A stretch of DNA of 64,000 bases from Proteus sp. FME41 (GCF_014897315.1 NZ_JABUYL010000002.1:1-64000), one strand, 5' to 3'. Counted from the stretch's first letter, positions 9,193-20,014 are shown. Made by a program: numbers and translations. Notes: generated from the letters alone by a model not told the origin.

Positions 9193-9860
9193 CACTTTCC
9201 TTGGGCTACCCATTGTTGAAGTAAATGTTCTAATGACACAGAAAAACCCCACCACAATGCAGCAATCACGACAAATCCCCCTAACCATCCAAGCCAATAC
9301 AGATGACGACGATTCATTCGATACTTAGGTTTCATCACTAAAGGTAAATCACTGGTTAGTGCATAAGAGGGAAGTTGAGTATTGAGTAACTCAATAATTT
9401 GTTCTCGCTCAGGAGCGTCGATTTGGCGATATTTGCCGACAAAACCGAGTGTAACTACACGATGAAAACAGATAAGCACATCATGGTTTGGCGCAGGTTC
9501 ATTTAAGAGATTACGCAACCTATCCCAAAGTTTATCGCCCGCTTCTAACGTATTGAAATATTTGGCTTGTAATGGAGATTGTATCCATTGTAAGTATCCA
9601 TCATCACGTGCAGTTCGATTCATCACGCTTTCATCAATTAAAGCGCATTGCGCATAGAGCATATTTTCAATAGCAGATTGCGAGTAACCTTTTTCTGTGA
9701 GGTGCTGGCGTGTTTTATCGATATGTTGACAAACACGACGATAAAACGCTTTGCCATCAGCGATTTCAGCGCCTTGGCGTAACTGACACACCATTAACCA
9801 AGTATCAGCAAAAAGGCTATCAATCAGATTATTTTTAGCTATTTTTGTGTTAGTTATCAT
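9192..9860 (-). CDS. tssL: T6SS membrane complex protein TssL (DotU/IcmH family)
   Basis: This 222-residue protein has the DotU cytoplasmic helical domain (LIDSLFADTWLMVCQLRQG, YAQCALIDESVM, YHxxxxLGFxGKY-like HRVVTLGFVGKYR). A single C-terminal membrane helix lies near residues 188-208 (WLGWLGGFVVIAALWWGF). It forms the inner-membrane part of the T6SS envelope complex with TssM and TssJ, which are not in this window. Its ATG overlaps the tssK stop (ATGA), and its stop overlaps the next gene, so it is tightly coupled in the operon. The peptidoglycan-binding domain is supplied separately by the next gene. Confidence 0.92.
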   Translation of the reverse strand: MITNTKIAKNNLIDSLFADTWLMVCQLRQGAEIADGKAFYRRVCQHIDKTRQHLTEKGYSQSAIENMLYAQCALIDESVMNRTARDDGYLQWIQSPLQAKYFNTLEAGDKLWDRLRNLLNEPAPNHDVLICFHRVVTLGFVGKYRQIDAPEREQIIELLNTQLPSYALTSDLPLVMKPKYRMNRRHLYWLGWLGGFVVIAALWWGFSVSLEHLLQQWVAQGK

Positions 9861-11194
9861 GAGCGAAGTACCGCAAAAAGTTCGAGTTGAATTTCACCTA
9901 ATGTTCCCGGTACATAAAAGGCACAATGGCCTGAAGCTAACATGGCTTGGCCTGCTGGATTATTGAGCTCAAGTGCAAAATAGTGGTTCTCTAGACGTAA
10001 AGGAATAGCGGCGGGAACATGCGTTAATGGTTGTAGTGGGATACCGTTAAGTGCCACATTAACCACACTAGCAACATCGTCATTACTGCCTGCTTTACAA
10101 AGTAACGGGAATTGAGTGATCAATAGGTGTGCAGGCAATGCTGAACGCACTGAAAGATAGAAATCAGCATCTTCACGCAGACGAGGATCATGTAATTCTC
10201 CACGCCAGAAAGGCCCTTCTTTATCAAGCGCAATGCTAATCACACGAGAAGGTAAGCTTGCTTCTAACAAGGTGTTAAGTAAATTGAATAACGGTGGAAA
10301 AACCAGTTCCGGAAAAGTGTGTTGATAAAGAGGGATATCACTATTTTCATGGTCGAGTGAAAATGTTAGCAGAGCGCCCGCTAAACGAACTAATTCACGA
10401 TAAAGTAATTCAGGGTGACGCCCCATTGATGACAATAATTCACTTAATACAGGCTCGGCACTATTGATGGCATTTAATAACCAAAAGAGTGATACATCAG
10501 CAACAGCAAAATCCGCCATTTGCTCATTATTTTCTCTGCGCATCGTCATTAAGCGACGACGTTTCGCGACTAAACGATGCATAAACTCTGAAAATAATGT
10601 AGTTAATTCAGCACTTGCATTACAACTGAGCAATGGAGGTATGAAGTGTTGATCGAGTTCCCATGCGCCTTGAGTGTTACGAATTAATCGAGCAACAGGG
10701 CAGGTCATATAGGCACTGTTTTCTTCATGAGCATAACGCAACGTCATACTGTGGCGTAGTACGGCAATATCCGTTTGTTCTTGCCCAATCAAATCTTGTA
10801 CTTTCATCCATTCTTGATAGAACTGTTGTGGTCTATCTGAACGGCCTTCTTGCATAAGATTGCCACCATTGGCTTGCAATAGAGGTAATGCCAAGACGAT
10901 ATCAAGTGTTTGATGTTGAGAATAATGGCTGAGCTCATTAACGGGAGGAAGATTATCGGCCAGCGCTGTATCAATGAGTGTTCCATCAGGGAAGCGCACA
11001 ATTAATTTTTGTGCGCTAAGGCGTGAAATAGTTAATGCACTTTCATCAAATTCAGCACAAATCACGCCCCATGTTGATGCAATCGTCATATTGGCGATGG
11101 TGCTAATGAGATAGCTGTCCCATCTCGCTTGTTGTTGGAATTGCTGAGGAGCCAAAAAGGCCCCATCACTCCAGAGGGGGCGGTATATTTTCAT
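9857..11194 (-). CDS. tssK: T6SS baseplate protein TssK
   Basis: The 445-residue protein begins MKIYRPLWSDGAFLAPQQFQQQ, the conserved TssK N-terminus, and continues with LFWLLNAINSAEPVLSEL and HPELLYRELVRLAGAL. TssK trimers link the baseplate (TssE-F-G-VgrG) to the TssL/TssM membrane complex. It sits between tssC and tssL. The other baseplate genes are not in the window and may lie beyond its left edge. Confidence 0.93.
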   Translation of the reverse strand: MKIYRPLWSDGAFLAPQQFQQQARWDSYLISTIANMTIASTWGVICAEFDESALTISRLSAQKLIVRFPDGTLIDTALADNLPPVNELSHYSQHQTLDIVLALPLLQANGGNLMQEGRSDRPQQFYQEWMKVQDLIGQEQTDIAVLRHSMTLRYAHEENSAYMTCPVARLIRNTQGAWELDQHFIPPLLSCNASAELTTLFSEFMHRLVAKRRRLMTMRRENNEQMADFAVADVSLFWLLNAINSAEPVLSELLSSMGRHPELLYRELVRLAGALLTFSLDHENSDIPLYQHTFPELVFPPLFNLLNTLLEASLPSRVISIALDKEGPFWRGELHDPRLREDADFYLSVRSALPAHLLITQFPLLCKAGSNDDVASVVNVALNGIPLQPLTHVPAAIPLRLENHYFALELNNPAGQAMLASGHCAFYVPGTLGEIQLELFAVLRS

Positions 11195-11206
11195 CCTTGC
11201 TTCACC

Positions 11207-12748
11207 TTATGCTTTCGCTTTTGGCATTTGTGATACTAACGAGAGATCCACATCCATACCTTCCACTTGGAAGTGCGGAACGGCATACAATTTCACTCTG
11301 AAAAACCCTGGATTATCTTCAATATCTTCCACCACGACTTTGGCATCACGAAGTGGGTGAGAGGCTTGTAAATCATCACTTGGATCTGTCATTTCAGTGA
11401 CTAAACCACGAACCCAATTATTTAATTCGAGTTCTAATAAGCGACGATCTTTCGTGGTACCAATATTTTCGCGCTGAATTAATTTTAGATAATGAGCAAT
11501 ACGTGAAAGGAGGAAAATATACGGTAAACGGGCATTGATACGGCTATTTGCTGTTGCATCTGCCGTTTCATAAATAGCAGGTTTTTGTGCAGAGTTTGCA
11601 GAGAAGAAACAAGAGTAATCACGGTTTTTATAGTAAGACAATGGAATAAAGCCGAGATTAGCAAATTCAAATTCTCGTGTTTCAGGGATCATCACTTCAG
11701 ATGGAATTTTAACCTGACTTCCTGTTCCTAAATCATAAAGATGAATAGGTAAATCTTTTACAGCACCGCCAGCCTGAGGACCACGGATTTGTACGCACCA
11801 ACCATTATTAATAAAGCTTTTAACCATATTGGCAGCAAAAGCAAAGGTCGCATTTGTCCACAAGTATTTCTCATGGTCTGGGCCTTTTACTTCTTCAATA
11901 TAGTTAAAACTGCGTACAGGAACAGTTTCTGGACCATAAGGAAGGCGGCCTAAAACGCGAGGCATGGTTAAACCAATATAACGGGCATCATCAGAATCAC
12001 GGAAGGATTTCCATTTAATGTATTCAGCGCGATCAAAGTAGTTGCTGATATCTTTAATTGCCGCGACTTCTTCCATGGAGTCTTTACCAAAGAAGGCTGG
12101 ACCAACAGAGCCAACAAATGGCATGTGAGCAGAGGCTGAAATTTTTGCAATATTACGTAATAGTGCAATATCTTGTGGGCTACGATCAAACTCATAGTTA
12201 GAGACAATGGCCGCAATCGGTTCGCCACCTGGCGTGTCATATTCTTCAATATAAGTGTGGTGATAAAGGCCACTTTGAATGGTTTCAGGGCAATCTTCAA
12301 AATCTTGGCGTAAATCGTCTTTGGCAATATCAAGTAATTCAATTTTTACATTTTGACGAAAATCAGTGCGATCAACTAAGAATTTTAATCCACGCCATGC
12401 AGATTCAATTTTTTGAAAATCAGCGTGATGCATGACTTCATCTAGTTGTTCACTAATTTGTCTATCGAGATCAGCAATATGATGATCGAGAAGATTCCTA
12501 TCTAAACGTTCAACTTTTTGACCTGATGATTTTAAGCGGTCGAGAAAAACTTGAACAGCAACAGTGACACGTTCGTTTGTTGTTGTATCGGCCAGAGCAC
12601 TATTGTCTTGAAAGACATTAATATCACTTATTTGTGAAACTGGAGTGAGGTTAATCTTCTCAAACAGTGAGGTATAAACACCGCTATTGGCGGGCTCATC
12701 AAGTACCGTGGTGGTACTTTTTGAAGCATTTTCGCTATTAACTGACAT
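11207..12748 (-). CDS. tssC: T6SS sheath large subunit TssC (VipB)
   Basis: This protein of about 513 residues carries the TssC core: IESAWRGLKFLVDRTDF, AFVGSVGPAFFG-like residues, and a C-terminal FFRVKLYAVPHFQVEGMDVDLSLVSQMPKAK. TssC assembles with TssB into the contractile sheath. Two in-frame ATGs lie six bases apart. The second (12748) is preferred because it has AGGA at proper spacing. The frame is intact and follows tssB by about 30 bases. Confidence 0.95.
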   Translation of the reverse strand: MSVNSENASKSTTTVLDEPANSGVYTSLFEKINLTPVSQISDINVFQDNSALADTTTNERVTVAVQVFLDRLKSSGQKVERLDRNLLDHHIADLDRQISEQLDEVMHHADFQKIESAWRGLKFLVDRTDFRQNVKIELLDIAKDDLRQDFEDCPETIQSGLYHHTYIEEYDTPGGEPIAAIVSNYEFDRSPQDIALLRNIAKISASAHMPFVGSVGPAFFGKDSMEEVAAIKDISNYFDRAEYIKWKSFRDSDDARYIGLTMPRVLGRLPYGPETVPVRSFNYIEEVKGPDHEKYLWTNATFAFAANMVKSFINNGWCVQIRGPQAGGAVKDLPIHLYDLGTGSQVKIPSEVMIPETREFEFANLGFIPLSYYKNRDYSCFFSANSAQKPAIYETADATANSRINARLPYIFLLSRIAHYLKLIQRENIGTTKDRRLLELELNNWVRGLVTEMTDPSDDLQASHPLRDAKVVVEDIEDNPGFFRVKLYAVPHFQVEGMDVDLSLVSQMPKAKA

Positions 12749-12777
12749 AAGCATAATCCTGTAATGATAAAACCCAA

Positions 12778-13275
12778 TTAGTCTTTTTTCGGTGCGAGTT
12801 GAGAGAGCTCTTCGCGTAATTCATCACTTAATGCGGGATCTTTAAGAATATTTTCGAGTTCACGACGAAAAGTGATGTTATCAAGGAGGTTTGATTTCAA
12901 ATCGCGTAAGAGATTACGCATGGCTAACATGGCTCGTAATTGAGGAATTTGGCGAGCAACTTGCTCTGGTTCAAAATCTGCCATCTCTTTAAATGACAAG
13001 TTGATGCCTTCTTCACTTCCATCATTTGCTAATGTGTTTTTTACGGTAAGGTTGACTGAAGGGGATAATTCGGCGAGAACACTATTAAAGTTATTTTTAT
13101 TAATATTGACTTTTTCTCGTTCAGAAAGAACACGTTTATCCTTTCCATTACTGTAATCACCAATGGCCAATAGTTTTAAAGGCAACTCTACTTTTTTCTG
13201 CGCGCCACCTGTGTGTAAGTCGAGTTTTATATTTACCCGAGCTTTAGGCACTTCATTTTGAAAACTATCTGACAT
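12778..13275 (-). CDS. tssB: T6SS sheath small subunit TssB (VipA)
   Basis: The 165-residue protein has the TssB pattern: PKARVNIKLDLHTGGAQKKVELPLKLL, LAIGDYS, then the helix that binds TssC and a C-terminal LRDLKSNLLDNITFRRELENIL. It forms the contractile sheath with TssC. It is the first gene of the operon seen here. An AAGGAT ribosome binding site precedes the ATG, and the promoter presumably lies in the AT-rich region upstream. Confidence 0.95.
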   Translation of the reverse strand: MSDSFQNEVPKARVNIKLDLHTGGAQKKVELPLKLLAIGDYSNGKDKRVLSEREKVNINKNNFNSVLAELSPSVNLTVKNTLANDGSEEGINLSFKEMADFEPEQVARQIPQLRAMLAMRNLLRDLKSNLLDNITFRRELENILKDPALSDELREELSQLAPKKD

Positions 13276-13964
13276 AATAAAATCCTTGTATTAAAACGAA
13301 TAAAGGATCTCTTGAGAGTGGTAATAATAAGTAAATTCACTACCAAGAAATTTAACTTAAGGTGTGATTACTTATATTAAATAATTTTAAATAAATCAAT
13401 TTATCTTAATGATTTTAAGAAGTATCTCTAAAAATAAAATGTAACAACTAAAATGAGTAAATAATTTATTAGTTTTATATTTCTGTATTTATTTATATTT
13501 TGAGTATTTATATAATAATTACAATTTAAATGTTTATATTATTCTGTTATGGGTTGTAAAAAAGATCCTTACTCAGTATTTGTACATAGAACATATCTTT
13601 AATAATCAACCTTAGATACTATAACTTTTTTTCTAGTTTATCTGGGTAAGTAATTAAGAGTAAAGAATAAAGAAATAAGAATGTCAGTTAAATAATGAAG
13701 AGATATGAGCGTAAATCACTTTGAATCTAATGAGTCAGACATTAATGAGTAATGAAAAAAATATTGGGGGAGTGATAACTACGCGTATGTCGATAATGAT
13801 ATTCAATGGGATATTGCGGATAATGACAACATATTACATGGTATTTAACTGTTTTCTGTTTATGGGCGCTATTACTAAACAGAAGAAAAAATACGTGAAG
13901 GAAAAGTCTAGACAATAATGGGGTTCAAGATTATTTATCGCTAAATCTATGACAAAAGTATTAA

Positions 13965-13978
13965 ACAGATAAAACTGT
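13965..13978. promoter_or_regulatory. Fourth ACAG-N6-CTGT operator-like site, downstream of the repressor gene
   Basis: ACAGATAAAACTGT has the same ACAG-N6-CTGT pattern as the three sites in front of the S24 repressor gene. It lies about 70 bases past that gene's stop codon, near the 3' end of the decayed plus-strand frame. It may be a remnant of a divided operator system or a distal looping site. Confidence 0.5.
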
Positions 13979-13994
13979 TTTTTTTTGAGATCAA

Positions 13995-14034
13995 CCCCAA
14001 TAACAGAGGCTAGTTATTATTGGGGAGATTTTTT
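13995..14034 (+). terminator. Rho-independent terminator (plus strand) between decayed frame and repressor gene
   Basis: A nine-base perfect stem (CCCCAATAA at 13995-14003, TTATTGGGG at 14017-14025) is followed by AGATTTTTT on the plus strand. It would end a plus-strand transcript coming from the 13.7-13.9 kb region. Confidence 0.6.
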
Positions 14035-14045
14035 GGGAATAATAG

Positions 14046-14678
14046 TTATCGTTTACGACGATAAATGCGATGCTCAATCATCGTGCCAATGATCATTAAT
14101 GGCGTATTTTCACTGCTAATTGTTGGATAATCACTATTTAATGGTACAAGTTCAAAATGTTCATTACTATTTGCATCAATGCGAGTGGGTCTGTATTTTT
14201 TAAATGTTGCCTCTCTTTCATGATTAGCAGCAACAATAAATTCACCCGGATGTGGTTTTATCTCAGGATCGACAATGATTACATCTCCTGATTTAAAATC
14301 AGGTTCCATTGAGTCTCCTTCTATTTTTAATGCAAAAGCACTTTGTGAAAGTTCTTGATCTGTCAGAATATATTCAAACTCGCCATCACAGTCTGTAATA
14401 GGAACGCTATGTGCTAAATTTCCAGCTTGAACGTAACTTATCAAGGGCAACTTTCTCGTATTGATATCATGAATAGACTGAATATTATCACCCATCATTA
14501 GCCAACCCGCATCACACTCTAACGCTCTTGCAATACTAATAATATTACGAGGTTTTTTTGTTGAGCCATCTTCTATTGAGGCCCATGACTGCTGTCGGAT
14601 GCCTGCTTTTTCTGCGGCTTCAGCCTGAGTAAGCCCTAAGGCATCTCTTCTGGATTTAACTCTATTTGCAAGACTCAT
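14046..14678 (-). CDS. CI/LexA-like repressor, XRE HTH plus S24 peptidase domain
   Basis: The 210-residue protein has an N-terminal XRE helix-turn-helix (LGLTQAEAAEKAGIRQQSWASIEDG, about residues 14-38) and a C-terminal S24 domain. A likely self-cleavage bond is Ala85-Gly86 (YVQAGN). Ser123 (EGDSMEP) and Lys160 (ATFKKY) form the catalytic dyad. Such repressors cleave themselves when RecA is activated and release their promoters. An AGGAGG ribosome binding site precedes the ATG, and three operator-like repeats lie directly upstream, so it probably represses itself. No phage structural or integration gene is nearby, so it is an orphan whose targets are unknown. The T6SS operon or the neighbouring phospholipase D gene are candidates. 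Confidence 0.85.
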   Translation of the reverse strand: MSLANRVKSRRDALGLTQAEAAEKAGIRQQSWASIEDGSTKKPRNIISIARALECDAGWLMMGDNIQSIHDINTRKLPLISYVQAGNLAHSVPITDCDGEFEYILTDQELSQSAFALKIEGDSMEPDFKSGDVIIVDPEIKPHPGEFIVAANHEREATFKKYRPTRIDANSNEHFELVPLNSDYPTISSENTPLMIIGTMIEHRIYRRKR

Positions 14679-14700
14679 GTTTCCTCCTGCTAAAAATAAT

Positions 14701-14759
14701 ACAGGTAAAACTGTATTTGAAAAACAGACAAACCTGTTATTTAATACAGCTATACCTGT
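14701..14759. promoter_or_regulatory. Three ACAG-N6-CTGT operators upstream of the S24 repressor gene
   Basis: Three 14-base sites share the palindromic pattern ACAG-N6-CTGT: 14701-14714 (ACAGGTAAAACTGT), 14724-14737 (ACAGACAAACCTGT) and 14746-14759 (ACAGCTATACCTGT). Their starts are 23 and 22 bases apart, close to two helical turns, which suits cooperative binding of a CI-type repressor. They begin 23 bases upstream of the repressor ATG. The remainder of the gap up to the phospholipase D gene (14760-15138) is AT-rich, with no feature I can support. Confidence 0.75.
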
Positions 14760-15138
14760 TAAATAATATATTTAAAAGAAAACAAGCTGATAAATGATAA
14801 TTTATAAGGAGTCATTTATAGATCAATAAATATAGATTTAACTATTTTTATAGTTTGATAATAACAATTATTTATTATCACATTACTATTCTAAATAAGA
14901 ATTGTTTTATTATTAATGATACCTAAAATATAAGGTATTGGTCTTTTTTATTTTTAATGAAAAAAGAAGTGAGTAAGTATTATGTAGAAATGATTAAAAT
15001 TATATCAAATTATCATATGTCTGATAAATCATGTTTTTATGGGAATTAAAACATTTTATCTATATTAATTGAAAAGCTAATTATTTAAATATTTATTTAA
15101 ATAACATGGCCTTCCTGTTTATAAAATAAAGGAATATT

Positions 15139-16845
15139 ATGAAACTTATTGATGGATTAAAAACAGAATTAAAAGGTTTCTTCAATGAAACATCAGAAAA
15201 TAACTATGTGAAGATTTTTGACACGCCTCATGTATGGGGAATGCCATTTGGTAAAGAAATTATGCCAAAAGCGATAGAGCGTGAGGCTGAGTTTGAACAG
15301 GCTATTACATCTATCTTAGATAAAATGTTGTATCGCTGTGATATTTCATCACTTAATGCCCCTGATGAAGAGTGGCGTAAAATTATTCTTGCTGCAATTG
15401 ATAAATCTTTTTCTGAAAAGAAAGGGCGTAAAGAACGCACGCAAATTCGATTTTTATTTGCACAAACACCAACAGTTTTATTAAACGGTGTAAAATATTA
15501 TTTTAGTGGAACACCCGAATATTTAGCATTGAAAAAAGATCTTATTGAATTGATTAAAGAGCGTGGGAAATATTGGGAATGTATTCCAGATATTTGGATT
15601 GGTCGCTTTTACCGTATTATTGATGGTTTAAAAGTTTCTTTAGAAAAAAAAGTATTACCTGAAGACTTTATTTCTGAATTAGATACTCGAATGACATGGA
15701 ATCATACTAAAATTATTGCTGTTGATGGTTGCGAAGCTTTTGTTGGTGGTCATAATTTAAATATGGATCTTTTTAAAAGCTATCCACCAGTGCATGATGT
15801 ATCTGTTAAAGTGGTTGGTGAATCAGCACTTCATTCCCAATTATTTTTAAATAATATGTGGGATGTAGGTAAAGATTTAATCACAAAAGAATATTTTGAT
15901 AGTAAAAAAAATGAATGGGTTGACAAAAAAGCAAATTATAAAATTGCTGACCCATTAACGAAGAAAAGTATTCTGAAAGAAATTAAAAAGATAAATGAAG
16001 AAAACTTAGCTAAATCGCCGGATGAAGGCTTTTTCAAAACAGATCGTATTTTCTCTGTAGGAAAGTATTGGGAAGGCGCTGATATGCGGGTTGATTATAA
16101 GAAAGGTTCCGAAAAGATGAAGGAATATCTTATAAAAAATGCGAAGAAAAAAATCCGTATGTCTCAGCAAGATGTTGTAAGCGCATGGAAGAAAAAATGG
16201 AAAGATCACCCAGTCTGTCATTGGATCATTGAAGCGTTATTGAAAAATCCAGAGTTAGAAGTTGAAATTGTGGTTTCACCTTTAGATGCCGCAGCGGGTG
16301 CTAACGGTGACCAATATTCATTTGGTTCTGGTGCTCAAAGAACCTTTGAGTTATTTAAATATTACCTAACACATGACATTGATACAGACACAATTATTCC
16401 CGATCCCGATAAAATTCGTGAGTCAGCGTTGCGTCGTATTAAAATTGCGCCATTCTTTTTTACCGATAAAGTACCAAAAGCACGACAACTCGAAGGTAAA
16501 ACTTATAAATGGCCTGATGCAGATGAATCATCTTATACAGCCACACTAAAAGAAGCGCCACTGAGTGAAGATCCCCCTAAAAAAGGTGATATTGGACATC
16601 CGTTCTGGTCATTAGTTAATGCGAGTGGTATTTATCCTAAAGTCGCTCCTGCACCAGGGAATCACGCAAAAGTGACTATTATCGATGATGAATTGTATAT
16701 TGTTGGTTCAGATAATATGTACCCAGGGTATTTATCAGAATTTAACTATCTTGTTGAAGGTGAAGAAGCAGTAAGTACTTTTATTAAAGAGTATTGGGAT
16801 AAATTGTGGCACTATTCTGAGCCTCATGCATTTAAACATAAATAA
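15139..16845 (+). CDS. Phospholipase D-family protein with two HKD motifs, possible T6SS effector
   Basis: This 568-residue protein has two phospholipase D active-site motifs: HTKIIAVDG with His near residue 189, followed by GGHNLN, and HAKVTIIDD with His near residue 509, followed by GSDNMYPG. Paired HxKxxxxD motifs form one active site in phospholipases D and related phosphotransferases. There is no signal peptide or membrane helix, so the protein is cytoplasmic or exported by a non-Sec route. T6SS lipase families Tle5a/b have this architecture, and the gene lies 1.9 kb from the tss operon, but no vgrG, adaptor or immunity gene is beside it. A GGAAT ribosome binding site precedes the ATG. 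Substrate unknown. Confidence 0.75.
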   Translation: MKLIDGLKTELKGFFNETSENNYVKIFDTPHVWGMPFGKEIMPKAIEREAEFEQAITSILDKMLYRCDISSLNAPDEEWRKIILAAIDKSFSEKKGRKERTQIRFLFAQTPTVLLNGVKYYFSGTPEYLALKKDLIELIKERGKYWECIPDIWIGRFYRIIDGLKVSLEKKVLPEDFISELDTRMTWNHTKIIAVDGCEAFVGGHNLNMDLFKSYPPVHDVSVKVVGESALHSQLFLNNMWDVGKDLITKEYFDSKKNEWVDKKANYKIADPLTKKSILKEIKKINEENLAKSPDEGFFKTDRIFSVGKYWEGADMRVDYKKGSEKMKEYLIKNAKKKIRMSQQDVVSAWKKKWKDHPVCHWIIEALLKNPELEVEIVVSPLDAAAGANGDQYSFGSGAQRTFELFKYYLTHDIDTDTIIPDPDKIRESALRRIKIAPFFFTDKVPKARQLEGKTYKWPDADESSYTATLKEAPLSEDPPKKGDIGHPFWSLVNASGIYPKVAPAPGNHAKVTIIDDELYIVGSDNMYPGYLSEFNYLVEGEEAVSTFIKEYWDKLWHYSEPHAFKHK

Positions 16846-16881
16846 TTTCGGTATATTGATTTATCGTTATTTAATATGAAA

Positions 16882-16910
16882 ATATAAAGGGGAGCTAATC
16901 CCCTTTATAT
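16882..16910. terminator. Bidirectional hairpin terminator between converging genes
   Basis: An 11-base perfect stem (ATATAAAGGGG and CCCCTTTATAT) with a seven-base loop lies between the phospholipase D gene and the converging DJ-1 gene. It can serve both strands, although the T-runs are short. Confidence 0.6.
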
Positions 16911-16935
16911 CGCTATTCATAAATAACTAATTTAG

Positions 16936-17517
16936 CTATTTTAGGTAGTCTAATGGCCAGTGTTTGAAATAAATATGATTAGCTTGCCAATCGACTTTTT
17001 CTGTATTGTCGCTTAATAAATGACGAGCCACCGTAAAGGCAAATTCAAAACTTACCCCTAATCCTTTTGCACTGATAAATTTTCCATCGACAACGACATC
17101 TTGATCAAGATAATGACCATCATCATATTTGTCCGCCAGTTTATCGCCAGTACTGTAATTACGGCCTTCAAGGAGATGATGTGCCGCTAATACTTTGGCT
17201 CCAGAAGAGCACAGCGCGCAAATATATTTATCTTCAGCAATATGGCGTTTGATAAAGCTAATCACTTGTTGGCTAGCACATAAACGATCGGTGCCCTTAG
17301 GGCCGCCCGGCATCATTATTGCGTCATAACTGTGTGTCAGCTTTTCAGTTAATAGAAAATCAGCACTGATTTTAGTTTCAAAATAGGTATTTAATGCCAA
17401 GGTATCCATACAAGAAAGCACATCAACATGAATATCAAGGCGACGCATGATATCAATAAAAACAACGGCTTCGCCTTCTTCAAACCCATCTGCTAATAAA
17501 ACGGCAACCTGTTTCAT
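16936..17517 (-). CDS. DJ-1/PfpI family protein
   Basis: The 193-residue protein has the DJ-1 fold markers: VLLADGFEEGEAV with the conserved Glu, MMPGGPKG, and the nucleophile elbow ICALCSSGAK with Cys103. DJ-1 proteins act as glyoxalase III-type or deglycase enzymes, chaperones or proteases, and the sequence does not decide which. It is the last gene of the operon with eda. Its AAGGG ribosome binding site overlaps the eda stop codon, and only five bases separate them. The position suggests a role in handling reactive carbonyl products of uronate breakdown, but that is inference. Confidence 0.85.
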   Translation of the reverse strand: MKQVAVLLADGFEEGEAVVFIDIMRRLDIHVDVLSCMDTLALNTYFETKISADFLLTEKLTHSYDAIMMPGGPKGTDRLCASQQVISFIKRHIAEDKYICALCSSGAKVLAAHHLLEGRNYSTGDKLADKYDDGHYLDQDVVVDGKFISAKGLGVSFEFAFTVARHLLSDNTEKVDWQANHIYFKHWPLDYLK

Positions 17518-17522
17518 TTTGT

Positions 17523-18144
17523 TTATCCCTTATTTGCTTTTAGTAATGAGTGGATACTTTGAATATGATTAGCAATAGCCTCTTTATCTTGCTTATCAAT
17601 CGCCTCTGCTGTGGCGATCCAACTTCCGCCACAAGCGATCACTTGTGGGATAGCAAGATAATCACTGACGTTATTTAAGCTAATGCCACCGGTTGGCATA
17701 AACTGAACCTGAGCATAAGGTGCAGCGAGTGCTTTTAGCATTTTTATGCCGCCAGAGGCTTCTGCAGGGAAGAATTTAAGTAAGGTTAGGCCTCTTTCAA
17801 GTGCAACTTCAACTTGGCTTGGGTTATTAATACCCGGCACAATATCAATGCCGTTATTAAGGCAGTAATCAACGGTACTTGGGTTGTAGCCTGGAGAAAT
17901 AACAAAGCTTGCACCCGCTTCTTTTGCCATATCTGCTTGTTGTGTCGTTAATACTGTGCCCGCACATAAAATCAATTCAGGAAAGTGTGTATGCATTAAC
18001 TTAATGGCTTTAGCTGCCGCTGGCGTGCGAAAGGTAATTTCAGCAACAGGGAGCTGATTTTGGGTTAGTAGTTCACCCAGCCAGATTGCATCTTCAGCGC
18101 GATTAATTTGGATCACGGGGATCACTTTCAGTGAGGAAAGTGTA

Positions 18145-18164
<20 letters not shown>
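17523..18164 (-). CDS. eda: KDPG/KHG aldolase Eda
   Basis: The 213-residue protein has the class I aldolase motifs of Eda: VAEITFRTPAA with the conserved Glu, LCAGTVLT, LKFFPAEASGG with the Schiff-base Lys, and FMPTGGISLNN. It splits 2-keto-3-deoxy-6-phosphogluconate into pyruvate and glyceraldehyde 3-phosphate, the last step for the uronic half of chondroitin. The start at 18164 is chosen because AAGGA lies seven bases upstream. A longer frame to 18206 lacks a ribosome binding site. It overlaps the end of kdgK by 20 bases, showing coupled translation. Confidence 0.93.
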
Positions 18165-19976
<1,812 letters not shown>

Positions 19977-19980
19977 TCAT

Positions 19981-20014
19981 CTTTCGTTTAATTACGAATT
20001 ATAATAAACGAAAG
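19981..20014. promoter_or_regulatory. AgaR-type inverted repeat operator upstream of kbaY
   Basis: CTTTCGTTTA (19981-19990) and TAAACGAAAG (20005-20014) form a perfect ten-base inverted repeat with a 14-base spacer containing a further CGAA. It lies 14-47 bases before the kbaY ATG. The CTTTCG core matches the T-T-T-C-rich recognition repeats known for AgaR of E. coli. Confidence 0.75.

Larger units (their letters stand above)
13276..14045. other. 770-base AT-rich gap with a possible decayed reading frame
   Basis: This region separates tssB from the S24 repressor gene and should hold the tss promoter, though I see no convincing -35/-10 pair. On the plus strand, one frame from ATG 13706 reads MSVNHFESNESDINE and then, across several stop codons but with no frame change, KKYWGSDNYAYVDNDIQWD and TEEKIREGKV. 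This could be a decayed small gene or chance. A plus-strand terminator-like hairpin and a repressor-type operator follow it. Confidence 0.35.

Noticed and set aside
8218-9297. A separate 359-residue protein starting at 9297
   Set aside because: The first 35 codons lie inside tssL, and the last 110 or so are out-of-frame reading after the A-run frameshift. The real gene starts at 9192 and continues in the -1 frame to 7475.
13721-13918. 65-residue plus-strand frame
   Set aside because: Its composition is not protein-like and another frame over the same bases reads better, so at most a relic of a different frame is present.
14046-14759. A prophage or integrated element around the S24 repressor
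   Set aside because: No integrase, excisionase, replication or structural phage gene and no attachment repeats are visible nearby.
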